Source: Acinetobacter sp. BY419 (GTDB lineage Bacteria; Pseudomonadota; Gammaproteobacteria; Pseudomonadales; Moraxellaceae). Taken from it: DNA of 64,000 bases. How positions within the stretch are numbered: position 1 is the first letter of the stretch; every line of letters begins with the position of its first letter. The notes beneath the pieces are model-generated. The model searched no databases. It had not been told where the DNA came from and worked only from the letters and a program-made list of their open reading frames with translations. Shown here piece after piece: positions 17,691 through 28,535 of the stretch. A program made the position numbers and the translations under genes. Location of the stretch: NCBI RefSeq assembly GCF_019038395.1, contig NZ_JAGFXZ010000002.1:100900-164899 (forward strand), written 5' to 3'.

Positions 17691-20600
17691 TTAACCTTTA
17701 GTTAGGTCTTGCAAGCGATACACATCCATTGGCAACTTGATTGCTAAAGCTTGGCATACAGCATCAGCACCGTTCAAGGTAGTAGTGTAATACACTTTGC
17801 CTTGTAGTGCAGAGCGACGGATCGAGAATGAATCCTGCTGAGCCTGTTTGCCTTCAGTTGTATTGATAATGAGCTGAACTTCACCATTTTTCAAGCGGTC
17901 CACGATATTAGGACGGCCTTCGGTTACTTTATTCACACGTTCACATTCAATACCGGCATCGCGGATCACGTCATAAGTGCCGCCAGTCGCGATCACTTTA
18001 AAGCCGAGATCAGTCAGCTGTTTCGCAATACCAACAGCACGTGGTTTATCAGAATCACGCACAGAGATAAATGCATGTTTGATTTCACCCTCTGTTGGAA
18101 GGCCTGGTAAACGTTCATTTGCACCTAAAACTGCTTTATAGAATGCCTCACCAAATGTTTTACCAACACCCATGACTTCGCCAGTCGATTTCATCTCAGG
18201 GCCAAGGATCGGGTCAACACCAGGGAATTTGTTGAATGGGAACACTGCTTCTTTCACAGAGAAGTGCTGAGGAATAATCTCTGTCGTGAATCCTTGAGAT
18301 TCTAGAGATTGACCTGCCATACAACGTGCAGCCACTTTTGCAAGCGATTCACCGATACATTTCGATACGAACGGCACAGTACGAGATGCACGTGGGTTCA
18401 CTTCCAGGATATAAATATCTTCGCCTTTTACAGCAAACTGAACGTTCATCAAACCAATAACGCCAAGTTCTTTTGCCATAGCGATGGTTTGACGGCGCAT
18501 TTCGTCCTGAATCTCTTTAGACAGAGAGTAAGGAGGAATCGAACATGCAGAGTCACCTGAGTGAATGCCGGCTTGTTCAATGTGCTGCATGATACCGCCA
18601 ATCACAACGTCTTTACCGTCAGATACGCAGTCAACGTCAACTTCGATTGCATCATCCAGGAAGCGGTCAAGCAGAACTGGCGCTTCGTTAGATGCTTGAA
18701 CCGCATCACGTAAGTAGCGTTTAAGTTCTTCGTCGTTATAGACGATTTCCATCGCACGACCACCCAACACGTAAGAAGGACGTACCACAAGCGGGTAGCC
18801 TACTTTCGCTGCTTCAGCCATACCTTCTTCAGCAGATTTTACAATGCTGTTGTTTGGTTGACGAAGTTGCAGGCGTTGAATCATTTGCTGGAAACGTTCA
18901 CGGTCTTCTGCACGGTCAATGGCATCAGGAGATGTACCGATAATTGGCGCACCAGCTTCTTCTAGAGCACGAGCCAATTTAAGCGGGGTCTGACCGCCGT
19001 ACTGCACGATAATGCCTTTAGGCTTCTCGATACGAACGATTTCTAAAACATCTTCTAGTGTAATTGGTTCGAAGTACAAACGATCTGAAGTGTCATAATC
19101 TGTAGAAACCGTTTCAGGGTTACAGTTGACCATGATAGTTTCATAACCATCTTCACGCATAGCAAGCGCCGCATGTACACAGCAGTAATCGAACTCGATG
19201 CCCTGACCAATACGGTTAGGACCACCACCGATGACCATGATCTTGTCTCGAGTTGAAGGATTCGCTTCACATTCTTCATCGTAAGTTGAGTACATGTACG
19301 CTGTATCAGATTCAAACTCAGCGGCACAAGTATCTACACGTTTGTAAACAGGGGTCACGCCCAAGTTCCAACGGTGTTTACGGAATTGCTTTTGTGAAAT
19401 GCCCATCAAGTCTGCAATACGAAGATCCGACAAACCTTTGCGTTTGAATGCACGGATGTTGTCCGCATTCAAATCACCAAAACCTAAAGTTTTGATTTGG
19501 TTTTCAGTTTTAATGATGTCTTCGATTTGAATCAAGAACCAACGATCGATGTTGGTCGCAGCAAATACTTCGTCCAGGGTGAAACCATGACGGAATGCAT
19601 CACCAATGAACCACATGCGTTCTGGGCCAGGCACTTTAAGCTCTTGAAGGATTTTATCTTTCGCGCCTTCAGTACCTACTTCAATTTTTTCATCGAAGCC
19701 AGAAGCACCCACTTCAAGACCACGAAGGGCTTTTTGCACAGACTCTTGGAAGTTACGACCAATCGCCATCACTTCACCCACAGATTTCATCTGTGTCGTT
19801 AAAGTAGCATCAGCTTGTGGGAATTTCTCGAAGTTAAAACGAGGAATCTTAGTAACAACATAGTCAATTGCAGGTTCGAACGATGCAGGTGTTGTACCGC
19901 CAGTAATGTCGTTTTTCAACTCATCAAGCGTATAACCAACCGCTAATTTCGCAGCGATTTTCGCAATTGGGAAACCGGTTGCTTTAGATGCTAATGCAGA
20001 TGAACGAGAAACACGTGGATTCATCTCGATGATCACCATGCGACCATCTTTCGGGTTAATACCAAACTGTACGTTTGAACCACCCGTTTCAACACCAATT
20101 TCACGAAGAACTGCTAAAGATGCATTTCGCATCAATTGATATTCTTTGTCGGTTAGCGTTTGCGCAGGGGCTACAGTGATTGAGTCACCTGTATGCACAC
20201 CCATTGGGTCAAAGTTTTCGATGGTACATACAATGATACAGTTGTCGTTTTTGTCACGAACAACTTCCATCTCGTATTCTTTCCAGCCAATTAAAGATTC
20301 ATCGATCAATAACTGTTTGGTTGGAGAAAGATCGAAACCGCGTTCACAGATTTCAATGAATTCATCGCGGTTGTATGCGATACCGCCGCCTGAACCACCC
20401 ATGGTGAATGATGGACGAATGATCACAGGGAAGCCGAAACGTGCTTGAATTTCTAAAGCTTGTTCCATTGACTCGGCAATATCCGCTTTTGGACATTCAA
20501 GACCAATTTTACGCATTGCCTGGTCGAACAGTTTACGGTCTTCAGCTTTTTCAATCGCTTCTTTGGTCGCACCGATCAATTCAACATTGTATTTTTCTAA

Positions 20601-20921
20601 AATGCCATGCTCATCCAGAGCAAGGGCACAGTTCAAGGCAGTTTGACCACCCATGGTCGGAAGAACTGCATCTGGGCGTTCTTTCTCAATAATTTGTGCA
20701 ACAGTCTGCCAGGTAATCGGTTCGATATACGTTGCATCTGCCATTGCAGGGTCGGTCATGATGGTCGCTGGGTTCGAGTTGACCAAAATAACACGGTAAC
20801 CTTCTTCACGAAGGGCTTTACATGCTTGAGCACCTGAGTAGTCAAACTCACATGCTTGACCGATGACAATGGGACCCGCACCAATAATTAAGATGCTTTT
20901 AATGTCTGTACGTTTAGCCAT
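17691..20921 (-). CDS. carB: Carbamoyl-phosphate synthase, large subunit
   Basis: CarB makes carbamoyl phosphate from bicarbonate, two ATP and ammonia passed from CarA, feeding arginine and pyrimidine synthesis. The 1076-residue protein shows the internal duplication of the family. The N-terminal half has [34 protein letters not shown] and [20 protein letters not shown]; the second half has [37 protein letters not shown] and [20 protein letters not shown]-terminal allosteric MGS-like domain follows (about residue 930 on). Length is standard. It starts 13 nt after carA with AGGAG in between, so the pair is one operon. Confidence 0.98.
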   Translation of the reverse strand: MAKRTDIKSILIIGAGPIVIGQACEFDYSGAQACKALREEGYRVILVNSNPATIMTDPAMADATYIEPITWQTVAQIIEKERPDAVLPTMGGQTALNCALALDEHGILEKYNVELIGATKEAIEKAEDRKLFDQAMRKIGLECPKADIAESMEQALEIQARFGFPVIIRPSFTMGGSGGGIAYNRDEFIEICERGFDLSPTKQLLIDESLIGWKEYEMEVVRDKNDNCIIVCTIENFDPMGVHTGDSITVAPAQTLTDKEYQLMRNASLAVLREIGVETGGSNVQFGINPKDGRMVIIEMNPRVSRSSALASKATGFPIAKIAAKLAVGYTLDELKNDITGGTTPASFEPAIDYVVTKIPRFNFEKFPQADATLTTQMKSVGEVMAIGRNFQESVQKALRGLEVGASGFDEKIEVGTEGAKDKILQELKVPGPERMWFIGDAFRHGFTLDEVFAATNIDRWFLIQIEDIIKTENQIKTLGFGDLNADNIRAFKRKGLSDLRIADLMGISQKQFRKHRWNLGVTPVYKRVDTCAAEFESDTAYMYSTYDEECEANPSTRDKIMVIGGGPNRIGQGIEFDYCCVHAALAMREDGYETIMVNCNPETVSTDYDTSDRLYFEPITLEDVLEIVRIEKPKGIIVQYGGQTPLKLARALEEAGAPIIGTSPDAIDRAEDRERFQQMIQRLQLRQPNNSIVKSAEEGMAEAAKVGYPLVVRPSYVLGGRAMEIVYNDEELKRYLRDAVQASNEAPVLLDRFLDDAIEVDVDCVSDGKDVVIGGIMQHIEQAGIHSGDSACSIPPYSLSKEIQDEMRRQTIAMAKELGVIGLMNVQFAVKGEDIYILEVNPRASRTVPFVSKCIGESLAKVAARCMAGQSLESQGFTTEIIPQHFSVKEAVFPFNKFPGVDPILGPEMKSTGEVMGVGKTFGEAFYKAVLGANERLPGLPTEGEIKHAFISVRDSDKPRAVGIAKQLTDLGFKVIATGGTYDVIRDAGIECERVNKVTEGRPNIVDRLKNGEVQLIINTTEGKQAQQDSFSIRRSALQGKVYYTTTLNGADAVCQALAIKLPMDVYRLQDLTKG

Positions 20922-20934
20922 GATTGCTCCTTAA

Positions 20935-22074
20935 TTACTTCTTAGATGCTTCAATAAGTTCGATGAAATGGTCGAACAATGGTGCGCAGTCATGTGGACC
21001 AGGGCTTGCTTCAGGGTGACCCTGGAAGCTGAATGCAGGCTTGTCTGTGCGGTGAATACCTTGGTTGGTCCCATCAAACAGTGAGCGATGCGTTACACGC
21101 AATACATCCGGTAGATTACTTTCATCTACTGCGAAGCCATGGTTTTGAGAAGTAATCATCACAGTACCATCTGCAAGATTTTGTACAGGATGGTTGGCGC
21201 CGTGATGGCCGTTCGGCATTTTTACAGTTTTAGCACCACTTGCAAGCGCAAGGATCTGGTGACCTAGGCAAATCCCAAATAATGGAATGTCGGTCGTTTC
21301 TACAATGGTTTTTACAGCTTCAATTGCGTAGTCACATGCAGCCGGATCGCCAGGACCGTTCGACAGGAACACGCCATCCGGATTCAGTGCAAGTACGTCA
21401 GCAGCAGGAGTTTGCGCCGGCACAACAGTCAGTTTACAACCGCGGTCTGCGAGCATACGTAAGATGTTGGTTTTGACACCGTAATCGTATGCAACAACAT
21501 GGAACTTAGCTTCTGGTTGAGAGAAACCTTTGCCTAATATCCAAGAACCTTCGGTCCATTCAAAACCTTCAGGGTCACAACATTCTTTTGCCAGGTCTAA
21601 ACCGTTTAAACCACCAAATGCACGTGCTTTTTCAAGCGCTTCAGCTTCAGTGATATTTTCGCCAGCAAGGATACAACCATTTTGCGCACCCTTGTCACGT
21701 AGGATACGTGTCAATTTACGCGTGTCGATATCCGCAATTGCCACAACATTGTGTTGTACCAAATATTCAGCTAATGATTGGGTTGAACGGAAGTTACTGT
21801 GCAGTAAAGGCAGGTCACGAATGATCAATCCGTTGGCCCAAACCTTATGAATACGACCTGATTCAGTGTCTTCTTCATTGCAGCCTGTGTTACCGATATG
21901 GGGGTAAGTCAGTGTCACAAGTTGCTGTGCATAACTCGGGTCAGTCAAAATTTCTTGATAGCCAGTCATGGCAGTGTTGAAAACGACTTCACCAGTCGTA
22001 CTACCCGATGCGCCAATCGAAGTACCTTTAAAGATAGTTCCGTCGGCAAGGGCTAAAATTGCTGGGGTGCTCAA
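20935..22074 (-). CDS. carA: Carbamoyl-phosphate synthase, small subunit (glutamine amidotransferase)
   Basis: CarA hydrolyses glutamine and channels ammonia to CarB. The 379-residue protein has the N-terminal CarA domain ([40 protein letters not shown]) and a class I glutamine amidotransferase domain with the nucleophilic Cys in [13 protein letters not shown] and the His/Glu of [13 protein letters not shown]. The likely start is TTG at 22072-22074, preceded at 8 nt by AGGAG; no ATG fits the conserved N-terminus. The leader of about 100 nt carries an attenuator-like hairpin, suggesting control by premature termination. Confidence 0.97.
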   Translation of the reverse strand: MSTPAILALADGTIFKGTSIGASGSTTGEVVFNTAMTGYQEILTDPSYAQQLVTLTYPHIGNTGCNEEDTESGRIHKVWANGLIIRDLPLLHSNFRSTQSLAEYLVQHNVVAIADIDTRKLTRILRDKGAQNGCILAGENITEAEALEKARAFGGLNGLDLAKECCDPEGFEWTEGSWILGKGFSQPEAKFHVVAYDYGVKTNILRMLADRGCKLTVVPAQTPAADVLALNPDGVFLSNGPGDPAACDYAIEAVKTIVETTDIPLFGICLGHQILALASGAKTVKMPNGHHGANHPVQNLADGTVMITSQNHGFAVDESNLPDVLRVTHRSLFDGTNQGIHRTDKPAFSFQGHPEASPGPHDCAPLFDHFIELIEASKK

Positions 22075-22104
22075 ACCAAAGCTCCTGAAATTTAGGCTGT
22101 AAAA

Positions 22105-22168
22105 AAGCGAGAAGACGAAAAAAAAGGAAGGCTAATTTTTAAACCTACCCTCCTATGTCTGCTCGCTT
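22105..22168 (-). promoter_or_regulatory. Attenuator-like hairpin in the carA leader
   Basis: On the carA strand, AGGAGGGTAGGTTT (22154-22141) pairs with ATTAGCCTTCCT just downstream, about 12-13 pairs including G-T wobbles and one mismatch, and eight T residues follow (22125-22118). It is enclosed by AAGCGAG (22168-22162) pairing with CTCGCTT (22111-22105), again followed by T residues. Both lie between the predicted transcription start and the ribosome-binding site, the place of a transcription attenuator. Which metabolite or factor would govern it is not evident. Confidence 0.6.
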
Positions 22169-22182
22169 GAACTTAACACGGC

Positions 22183-22212
22183 ATTATACGCAGAATGAGT
22201 ATTAAAGTCCAA
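22183..22212 (-). promoter_or_regulatory. Sigma70 promoter of carAB
   Basis: TTGGAC (22212-22207) and a perfect TATAAT (22188-22183) are separated by 18 bp. Transcription would start near 22176, giving a leader of about 100 nt before the TTG start of carA. Confidence 0.75.
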
Positions 22213-22383
22213 TGGCTTTGCAGTGAAAGTATGAGATAAATGGCTTGCTTTTTGCATGAAAGTCTGTTTTGTAAACAATGTGAAAAAATGTAAGCAATTG
22301 ATAATTGTTAGACAAATCAAATCTTAATTTTTATCAAATCGACTAATATGGCTTATGTCAATATAACAATAGGAACAAGACAC

Positions 22384-22872
22384 ATGGCTACAGCACCTAA
22401 ATCTACTTCATCTAAAAAAATAACGCCGAGTGTGGTTACTGAAGCTGCCGAGCAGCTTGAAAAAGTAGCAGTCGAGGCGAAAGATCAGGCTCTTGAAACC
22501 ATCGAGGAAAGTAAGGGAAAGCTTGAAGTTGAAGCCAAGCAATTAAGCGATACGGTACAAGAACAATTACGTCAATTTAAACAGGACGTATTGCAGCGTA
22601 TTGATACCCTAAAAGAGCAGATTTTCGGTTCGCAGACAGAATTAACCGAATTGAAAAGCTTTATCAAGACAGAATTCAACGCGGTCATTGAAGACTTATC
22701 TAATCTGGGTAAGGAGCTGAAAGAAGATGTCAGTCAGATCTCGACCAAACATAAGGAACATCTGACTGATACTTTTAAACGTTCTAAAGACAGTACCATT
22801 GAAGTGCTGAAAAAAGTCAAACCCGTGGTAAAAGCAGAGAGCTCAGACAAAAGTCCTGAGCTGAAAAGTTAG
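22384..22872 (+). CDS. Amphipathic helical (phasin-like/apolipoprotein-like) protein, function unknown
   Basis: A 162-residue, highly charged protein with no signal peptide or membrane segment. After a Ser/Thr/Lys-rich head it is predicted to be almost all helix, with coiled-coil heptads (AAEQLEKVAVEAKDQALETI, QLSDTVQEQLRQFKQDVLQR, NLGKELKEDVSQISTKHKEH) and a Lys/Pro/Ser tail. Such proteins coat granules, lipid or DNA, or act as spacers; no specific role can be read. ATG 22384 has AGGA at the right distance, and an upstream in-frame ATG lacks one. It is divergent from carA and followed by a terminator. Confidence 0.75.
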   Translation: MATAPKSTSSKKITPSVVTEAAEQLEKVAVEAKDQALETIEESKGKLEVEAKQLSDTVQEQLRQFKQDVLQRIDTLKEQIFGSQTELTELKSFIKTEFNAVIEDLSNLGKELKEDVSQISTKHKEHLTDTFKRSKDSTIEVLKKVKPVVKAESSDKSPELKS

Positions 22873-22896
22873 GCTGCGCTGAAAGGCCGCTATTTA

Positions 22897-22924
22897 AAAA
22901 GGAGAACAATCAAATGTTCTCCTT
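22897..22924 (+). terminator. Terminator after the helical protein gene
   Basis: AAAGGAGAACAATCAAATGT plus TCTCCTTT: an 8-bp GGAGAACA/TGTTCTCC stem and a short T run. Confidence 0.75.
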
Positions 22925-22975
22925 TGTCTTTATGCAGCAAAACGGACTCACAATAAGAATCAAAGGGGAGTCACG

Positions 22976-23197
22976 ATGCAACAGCATTTTATAGGTGTAC
23001 TTATTTTACTGATATTGATCATGCTACTTAATCTTGAAAGCGGGTTGGGACGCATGCTTTATCTGGGTGTGATTGTAGTATGTCTGGGAATATTGGGACT
23101 GGTGTTTGGAGCCATTCTTCTCATGATCATTACTTTTGCTTTTATTCTTTATGCTGCTGTGAAATCCATTCAGGAACAGCATCATCTGTATCACTAA
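22976..23197 (+). CDS. Small two-segment membrane protein, unrecognised
   Basis: A 73-residue protein dominated by hydrophobic segments (IGVLILLILIMLLNL, LYLGVIVVCLGILGLVFGA and ILLMIITFAFILYAAV) with a short polar His-rich tail. An AAGGGGAG ribosome-binding site 6 nt before the ATG supports translation. It lies between two terminators, so it forms its own unit. No family is recognised; a role in the inner membrane is inferred from hydrophobicity only. Confidence 0.7.
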   Translation: MQQHFIGVLILLILIMLLNLESGLGRMLYLGVIVVCLGILGLVFGAILLMIITFAFILYAAVKSIQEQHHLYH

Positions 23198-23270
23198 ACC
23201 ATGCACCCTTAAAAAGATAATAAAATCTAAAATAAGATACAGAGGATCAATCTCTTTTTAAGAGGCAAAC

Positions 23271-23304
23271 AAAAACGTGAGACTTAAAGTCTCACGTTTT
23301 ATTC
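23271..23304. terminator. Bidirectional terminator between convergent genes
   Basis: AAAACGTGAGAC-TTAAA-GTCTCACGTTTT is a perfect 12-bp inverted repeat between the small membrane protein gene and the DOMON-like gene. Confidence 0.88.
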
Positions 23305-23345
23305 GCCTGTCACAAATACAAATAGCTGATGCACAGCCAGTTTGT

Positions 23346-23885
23346 TTAAAACACATGCAACCAGTCACGTTTATTATGAAAATCTGCCTGAGGGCTACTA
23401 TGCTGCATGGCATAGTATTGATCACCTTGCGAGGTTTTTAAGACAGCAGATAAACCCAGGAACAAGTTTTCCCATTTTAGTTTATGTGTTGCCATAAAAT
23501 CAGTCAGATCAATACTGACATTGAGACCATAATGCGTACGTTTGAGCTGATTCAGCTCAATATCATCCGCAGTTTGCGGTGGCATATCTTCAGGATAACG
23601 GTATTCTTCAAATTGATAAGCCTGCCAGGCCTGGGAAGGGGAGAGATTAATCTCACGATAAAAATCTTCACCCTGAACCCCAATGAAAATTTCAAAGCAG
23701 GTCTGTTCCCACAAAAAATCTTGACGGGGATGAGCCGTCACCATGTCGGGCCACAGGATGTACTGATTGGGATCACGGATCCAGAAGCCCACATTTAAAC
23801 TGAATGGGCCTTGCTGTTCGATGGCGGCAACCAGAGAGATGGCCTGAAAACGGCGATCAAATGCGCTAAGTTCGTAACTTGCCAT
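23346..23885 (-). CDS. DOMON-like domain protein
   Basis: A 179-residue soluble protein without signal peptide. The pattern QQGPFSLNVGFWIRDPNQYI, LWEQTCFEIFIGVQGEDFYR and EINLSPSQAWQAYQFEEYR matches the DOMON-like group, whose beta-sandwich fold is related to carbohydrate- or heme-binding DOMON domains. Members are common beside core genes in gammaproteobacteria but have no proven role. It starts 11 nt after the yhbY stop on the same strand and is likely co-transcribed with it. Confidence 0.78.
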   Translation of the reverse strand: MASYELSAFDRRFQAISLVAAIEQQGPFSLNVGFWIRDPNQYILWPDMVTAHPRQDFLWEQTCFEIFIGVQGEDFYREINLSPSQAWQAYQFEEYRYPEDMPPQTADDIELNQLKRTHYGLNVSIDLTDFMATHKLKWENLFLGLSAVLKTSQGDQYYAMQHSSPQADFHNKRDWLHVF

Positions 23886-23896
23886 AAGTCCTGTAC

Positions 23897-24220
23897 TTAG
23901 TTCGACAGATGAGCGAAACGGACAAGGTTGGACAATTTTTGGTTTTGTTTTGCAGCTTTCTTGTAAAGCAATGCAATCTTACCAATAGTTTGAACCACCT
24001 CAGCGCCAGTTGCTTCTGCAATTTCCGCAATCAGTGCTGCACGCGCTTCGCGATCTTCAGCCACGATTTTTACTTTAATCAGTTCGTGATCGTTTAAAGC
24101 ACGCGCCAATTCTTCGATAACATTTTCAGTCAGGCCTTTGTCACCCAGCATAACGACCGGGTTCAAAGCATGTCCGATTTGACGTAAACGCTTACGTTCC
24201 TGAATAGATAAAGACGCCAT
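23897..24220 (-). CDS. yhbY: Ribosome assembly RNA-binding protein YhbY (CRS1/YhbY family)
   Basis: A 107-residue CRM-domain protein that associates with pre-50S ribosomal particles. It has LSIQERKRLRQIGHALNPVV, MLGDKGLTENVIEELARALN and the HELIKVKIVAEDREAR segment, and the fold's GEVVQTIGK-like motif appears as EVVQTIGKIALLYK. It is divergent from rlmE, the 23S rRNA methyltransferase gene, as in E. coli and many relatives, with the DOMON-like gene following. Confidence 0.93.
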   Translation of the reverse strand: MASLSIQERKRLRQIGHALNPVVMLGDKGLTENVIEELARALNDHELIKVKIVAEDREARAALIAEIAEATGAEVVQTIGKIALLYKKAAKQNQKLSNLVRFAHLSN

Positions 24221-24415
24221 GAGAGATAACCTGAATTTTAAAACGGCTTAGTATAGCAAAAGCAAAAAACAAACGCTGTAAATTATCAGGAAATAATCAT
24301 TTTCAATCTGCCTAAGAAACAAGCAAAACTCCTAGATTTAGATACACATGTATACTGCAAAATATGTCTTTTTCACGTACAATTAATAATTAGACGTTTT
24401 TTTATTTAGAGAGTT

Positions 24416-25066
24416 ATGGCTACACGCATTACCAACCAGAAGTTATCTAAAAGTAGTCGTGATTGGATGAGAGAGCATTTAGACGATCCTTATGTGAAAA
24501 AAGCACAAAAGGAAGGCTATCGTGCGCGTGCAGCATATAAGCTCTTAGAGATGCAAGAAAAGTACAAAATCATCAAGCCAGGCATGACCGTGGTCGACTT
24601 GGGTGCAGCACCCGGTAGTTGGTCACAAATCGCAGGTAAGTTGGTCGGCGACAAAGGTTTATTGATTGCATCTGATATTTTACCAATGGATGCATTGCCC
24701 GATGTAACGTTCTTGCAAGGCGATTTTCGCGAGGAAGAAGTCTTCCAGCAATTGTTGGAAATTTTAGATGGTCGTATTGTAGACGTTGTAATTTCAGATA
24801 TGGCCCCCAATACATCAGGTAATAAGGCTGTAGATCAACCGCGTCAGATTTACTTGTGTGAACTTGCACTAGATTTTGCCAATAAGGTGCTAGGCCCTAA
24901 AGGCCAATTTGTGGTAAAAGTTTTCCAAGGCACAGGTTTTGACGAATTCCGTAAGCAAGTGGTTGATAGTTTTGATGTTCTGAAAACATCTAAACCTTTG
25001 GCATCCCGTGCTCGCTCTAAGGAAGTTTTCCTGATTGGGCAGGGACGTAAGAAGGCTTTAAAATAA
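24416..25066 (+). CDS. rlmE: 23S rRNA (uridine-2552-2'-O)-methyltransferase
   Basis: RlmE (FtsJ/RrmJ) methylates the 2'-O of U2552 in the A-loop of 23S rRNA with S-adenosylmethionine, a late step in 50S assembly. The 216-residue protein shows the K-D-K-E catalytic framework: [11 protein letters not shown] with the first Lys, the SAM loop [26 protein letters not shown] with the catalytic Asp, [11 protein letters not shown] with the second Lys, and a late Glu in [11 protein letters not shown]. It precedes ftsH by 99 nt, the usual rlmE-ftsH order. Confidence 0.97.
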   Translation: MATRITNQKLSKSSRDWMREHLDDPYVKKAQKEGYRARAAYKLLEMQEKYKIIKPGMTVVDLGAAPGSWSQIAGKLVGDKGLLIASDILPMDALPDVTFLQGDFREEEVFQQLLEILDGRIVDVVISDMAPNTSGNKAVDQPRQIYLCELALDFANKVLGPKGQFVVKVFQGTGFDEFRKQVVDSFDVLKTSKPLASRARSKEVFLIGQGRKKALK

Positions 25067-25165
25067 GTCTACTTGCCAAGTCGTTAAAAATTGTGCATTT
25101 TGTACGTTTTCAGATAATTGTAAGTTGATTTACAGCTTAAGTATTAAGGTCACCCTGAACAGGGC

Positions 25166-27088
25166 ATGATCAAATTAGATTGGAATGGGAATAAAGCTTT
25201 GAGCGATCTTTTTAAGAATGCCGTATTGTGGCTCGTGATACTGGGTGTGCTGGTGTTAATCTTCAGCAACGTCAGTGACCGCAATCAACCGACTACAATG
25301 AACTACTCAGAGTTTGTTGCCGCGGTCAATGCTGGCCAAATTAAACAAGTTGTGATTGACGGCGAAAGAATCCGTGGCGAAAAAACAAACGGTTCAGAGT
25401 TTGAAAGTATTCGTCCGGCAGTTCAGGATCCTGAACTGATGCCAAGCCTCATTAAAAATAATGTTGTGGTTGAAGGTGAAGCACCACAACGTCAAGGCTT
25501 GCTGATGCAGCTGCTTATTGCAAGTTTCCCTGTACTTTTAATCATTTTGTTATTCATGTTCTTTATGCGCAACATGGGTGGCGGTGCAGGTGGTAAAAAT
25601 GGCCCAATGAGTTTTGGTAAGTCGAAAGCCAAAATGCTGTCTGAAGACCAGATTAAAGTCACGTTTGGTGATGTGGCGGGTTGCGACGAAGCCAAACAAG
25701 AAGTGGTTGAAATCGTTGACTTCCTGAAAGATCCAACCAAATTTAAACGTCTGGGTGCGAGTATTCCACGTGGTGTGTTAATGGTGGGTCCTCCGGGTAC
25801 CGGTAAAACCTTGCTAGCGAAAGCCATTGCCGGTGAAGCTAAAGTTCCATTCTTTAGTATTTCGGGTTCTGACTTCGTTGAAATGTTTGTCGGTGTCGGT
25901 GCCTCTCGTGTACGTGACATGTTCGAACAGGCAAAACGCCATGCGCCATGTATCATCTTTATTGATGAGATTGATGCAGTCGGTCGTCATCGTGGTTCAG
26001 GTACTGGTGGTGGTCACGATGAACGTGAGCAGACACTGAACCAGATGCTGGTTGAAATGGACGGCTTTGAAGGCAATGAAGGCATTATCGTAATTGCTGC
26101 AACGAACCGTGCAGATGTACTGGATAAAGCTTTACTTCGTCCAGGTCGTTTTGACCGTCAAGTTGTGGTGGGCTTACCAGACATCAAGGGTCGTGAACAA
26201 ATCCTGAATGTACATTTGAAAAAATTGCCTTCAGTGACAGGTGTGGACGTTAAAGTGCTTGCACGTGGTACACCGGGCTTCTCGGGTGCACAATTGGCTA
26301 ACCTAGTAAATGAAGCTGCACTCTTTGCTGCACGCCGTAACAAAAATACTGTCGATATGCATGACTTTGAAGATGCAAAAGACAAGTTATATATGGGTCC
26401 TGAGCGTAAATCGATGGTACTTCGTGATGAAGAGCGTCGAGCGACGGCTTATCATGAAGCAGGTCATGCGATTGTTGCTGAAAGTTTGCCAGGTACAGAT
26501 CCTGTGCATAAAGTAACGATCATGCCACGTGGTTGGGCTTTAGGTGTTACCTGGCAGCTACCTGAATTTGACCAAACCAGCCATTACAAAGACAAAATGT
26601 TGAATGAAATTTCTATTTTGTTTGGTGGCCGTATTGCCGAAGAAGTCTTCATTAACCAAATGTCGACTGGGGCTTCAAATGACTTTGAACGTGCAACCAA
26701 AATGGCACGTGCGATGGTAACCAAATACGGTATGTCTGACAAAATGGGCGTAATGGTCTATGAAGAAGAAGCACAGCAATCCTTTATGGGCAGTATTGGT
26801 AGTCGCAGTATTTCTGAAACGACGCAACTTGAAGTAGATCGTGAAATTCGTCGAATTCTAGATGAGCAATATAAAGTCGCACGCGATATCTTAGAAAGTA
26901 AAAAAGATGTTGCGCATGCGATGGTGAAAGCCTTGATGGAATGGGAAACTATTGATCGCGATCAAATCCGTGACATCATGGAAGGTCGTGAACCTCAGCC
27001 ACCAAAAGTCTATATTGCAGAAAATCCTGTGATTGATATAACTCCTAATGATGGTCCTTTGACTCCTCCGCCATTGCCAGCGAGTTAA
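25166..27088 (+). CDS. ftsH: ATP-dependent zinc metalloprotease FtsH
   Basis: Membrane-bound AAA+ protease that degrades misassembled membrane proteins and short-lived regulators, including LpxC in relatives. The 640-residue protein has two membrane segments (about 18-35 and 113-133), the AAA module with Walker [14 protein letters not shown] near residue 207, Walker [13 protein letters not shown] and the second-region-of-homology [20 protein letters not shown], and the zinc site HEAGH near residue 430. The tail is Pro-rich. The whole family length is present. A terminator follows. Confidence 0.98.
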   Translation: MIKLDWNGNKALSDLFKNAVLWLVILGVLVLIFSNVSDRNQPTTMNYSEFVAAVNAGQIKQVVIDGERIRGEKTNGSEFESIRPAVQDPELMPSLIKNNVVVEGEAPQRQGLLMQLLIASFPVLLIILLFMFFMRNMGGGAGGKNGPMSFGKSKAKMLSEDQIKVTFGDVAGCDEAKQEVVEIVDFLKDPTKFKRLGASIPRGVLMVGPPGTGKTLLAKAIAGEAKVPFFSISGSDFVEMFVGVGASRVRDMFEQAKRHAPCIIFIDEIDAVGRHRGSGTGGGHDEREQTLNQMLVEMDGFEGNEGIIVIAATNRADVLDKALLRPGRFDRQVVVGLPDIKGREQILNVHLKKLPSVTGVDVKVLARGTPGFSGAQLANLVNEAALFAARRNKNTVDMHDFEDAKDKLYMGPERKSMVLRDEERRATAYHEAGHAIVAESLPGTDPVHKVTIMPRGWALGVTWQLPEFDQTSHYKDKMLNEISILFGGRIAEEVFINQMSTGASNDFERATKMARAMVTKYGMSDKMGVMVYEEEAQQSFMGSIGSRSISETTQLEVDREIRRILDEQYKVARDILESKKDVAHAMVKALMEWETIDRDQIRDIMEGREPQPPKVYIAENPVIDITPNDGPLTPPPLPAS

Positions 27089-27100
27089 TGATTAATTTAT

Positions 27101-27133
27101 TAAAAAGAGCCTCTTGATGAGGCTCTTTTTTTA
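27101..27133 (+). terminator. Terminator after ftsH
   Basis: AAAAAGAGCCTCTTGATGAG plus GCTCTTTTTTT: the GAGCCTC/GAGGCTC hairpin is followed by seven T residues. Confidence 0.88.
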
Positions 27134-27226
27134 TCCCGAGAATTATTTAATTAGGGGGAGAAAGTATTCTGACATCTCTGTAACAGAGTGGGTAAAATAG
27201 TCTGATTGATTTAATGGAGTATTGAC

Positions 27227-28078
27227 ATGCAGCTGATGCCTTTAGCACAACGTATCTGGACATTTGGTGATTTAAAATTAGATCTATCTCAGCCGCATGT
27301 AATGGGGATTCTCAATGTGACGCCCGACTCCTTTAGTGATGGTGGCCGACATAATCAAAAAGAGGAGGCTGTCGCACGTGCACTGGAAATGATAGCTGAA
27401 GGCGCAACTGTGATTGATATTGGTGGGGAATCTACCCGTCCAGGTGCGGCAGCGGTAGAGGTGGAAGAGGAAATTCGCCGCGTGGTGCCTGTGGTAGAGG
27501 CTCTATCAAAACATAATATTATTTTGTCGATTGATACTTCGCAGCCTGAAGTGATTCGGGCAGCGGTTCAGGCTGGAGCGCATATCTGGAATGATGTCCG
27601 TGCTTTGACTCGACCGAATGCGTTGGAAACCGCAGCTGAATTAAATATTCCGGTAATCATCATGCATATGCGCGGTGAGCCGACTACCATGAACAATCTG
27701 GATCAATATGAGGAGGTCACTTCTGATGTGATGCGCGAGTTATCCCAACGCGTTCAGGATGCCTTGGATGTTGGAGTAAAAGCGGAAAATATCATGATCG
27801 ATCCAGGTTTCGGTTTTGCGAAAAATGCACAGCAAAATCTTCAATTGCTGAACGAATTTTATAAACTCACTGAAATGGGCTATCCGATTTTATCTGCCTT
27901 GTCACGCAAACGCTTTATCGGGACAGTTCTAGATGCTGCAGAGCCGCAAGCGCGCGCGGTTGGTTCGGCAACAGCACATTTACTCAGTATTCAGCAGGGT
28001 GCCTGTATGGTGCGTGCACATGATGTTAAAGCCACAGCGGATGCGATTAAAGTCTGGCAAGCCATGCAGATGGCTTAG
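27227..28078 (+). CDS. folP: Dihydropteroate synthase
   Basis: FolP joins p-aminobenzoate to hydroxymethyl-dihydropterin pyrophosphate to form dihydropteroate in folate synthesis and is the target of sulfonamides. The 283-residue TIM-barrel protein has the signatures GILNVTPDSFSDGG, VIDIGGESTRPGA, SIDTSQPEVI, WNDVRALTRP and IMIDPGFGFAK. It appears to be the chromosomal gene, not a mobile sul gene: no mobile elements adjoin it and it sits in the common ftsH-folP order. glmM, often next, is absent here. Confidence 0.96.
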   Translation: MQLMPLAQRIWTFGDLKLDLSQPHVMGILNVTPDSFSDGGRHNQKEEAVARALEMIAEGATVIDIGGESTRPGAAAVEVEEEIRRVVPVVEALSKHNIILSIDTSQPEVIRAAVQAGAHIWNDVRALTRPNALETAAELNIPVIIMHMRGEPTTMNNLDQYEEVTSDVMRELSQRVQDALDVGVKAENIMIDPGFGFAKNAQQNLQLLNEFYKLTEMGYPILSALSRKRFIGTVLDAAEPQARAVGSATAHLLSIQQGACMVRAHDVKATADAIKVWQAMQMA

Positions 28079-28186
28079 AAATCGTGGGCTGAAAGTCAAC
28101 TACTTGGCAATGTTGTTTGGCTTTTAAGCAACAATATGCTATATAGGCACGCTTAGATTAGATTGTCATCCTTTAGAGTGCCTGTA

Positions 28187-28501
28187 ATGTTTGCAGATTT
28201 ACTTCTCCCGATGTTCGATGATGAGTATTATCCCGATATTCTGGTTGCTGAAATCAAGCAACACATCGAGCGTTTTGCAAAAAAAGTTGAAAAAGCCGGT
28301 TTATCTGAATCAGATATTTATCAGTTTGCTCAGCGCACTGTGGCGGAAATTAATAAAATGAAACCACAGTTTGAAGACCTTGATTCATCATTAGATGATA
28401 CTGCTGCAGATTATATTGCTGAAGCCATGATGATGGTGGTGCAAGAGCAGGGGTATTTTGATGTGGAAATGGAAGAATTGGTTGCCACACGTGAGTGGTA
28501 A
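28187..28501 (+). CDS. Conserved-looking acidic protein, function unknown
   Basis: A 104-residue, acidic, mostly helical protein (MFADLLLPMFDDEYYPD at the start; DLDSSLDDTAADYIAEAMMM near the C-terminus). No signal peptide or membrane segment. ATG 28187 is preferred; an upstream in-frame start at 28163 would add residues with no ribosome-binding site. I do not recognise the family. It lies between folP and a terminator shared with the convergent membrane-protein gene. Confidence 0.72.
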   Translation: MFADLLLPMFDDEYYPDILVAEIKQHIERFAKKVEKAGLSESDIYQFAQRTVAEINKMKPQFEDLDSSLDDTAADYIAEAMMMVVQEQGYFDVEMEELVATREW

Positions 28502-28503
28502 TC

Positions 28504-28535
28504 AAAAAGCCCTGTAATTTACAGGGCTTTTTTTA
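28504..28535. terminator. Bidirectional terminator between convergent genes
   Basis: AAAAAGCCCTGTAATTTACA plus GGGCTTTTTTT is a near-perfect hairpin flanked by A and T tracts. It overlaps the last codon of the minus-strand membrane-protein gene. Confidence 0.85.

Noticed and set aside
27227..28078. Acquired sulfonamide-resistance (sul) gene
   Set aside because: It sits behind ftsH in a core context with no mobile elements and looks like the chromosomal folP.
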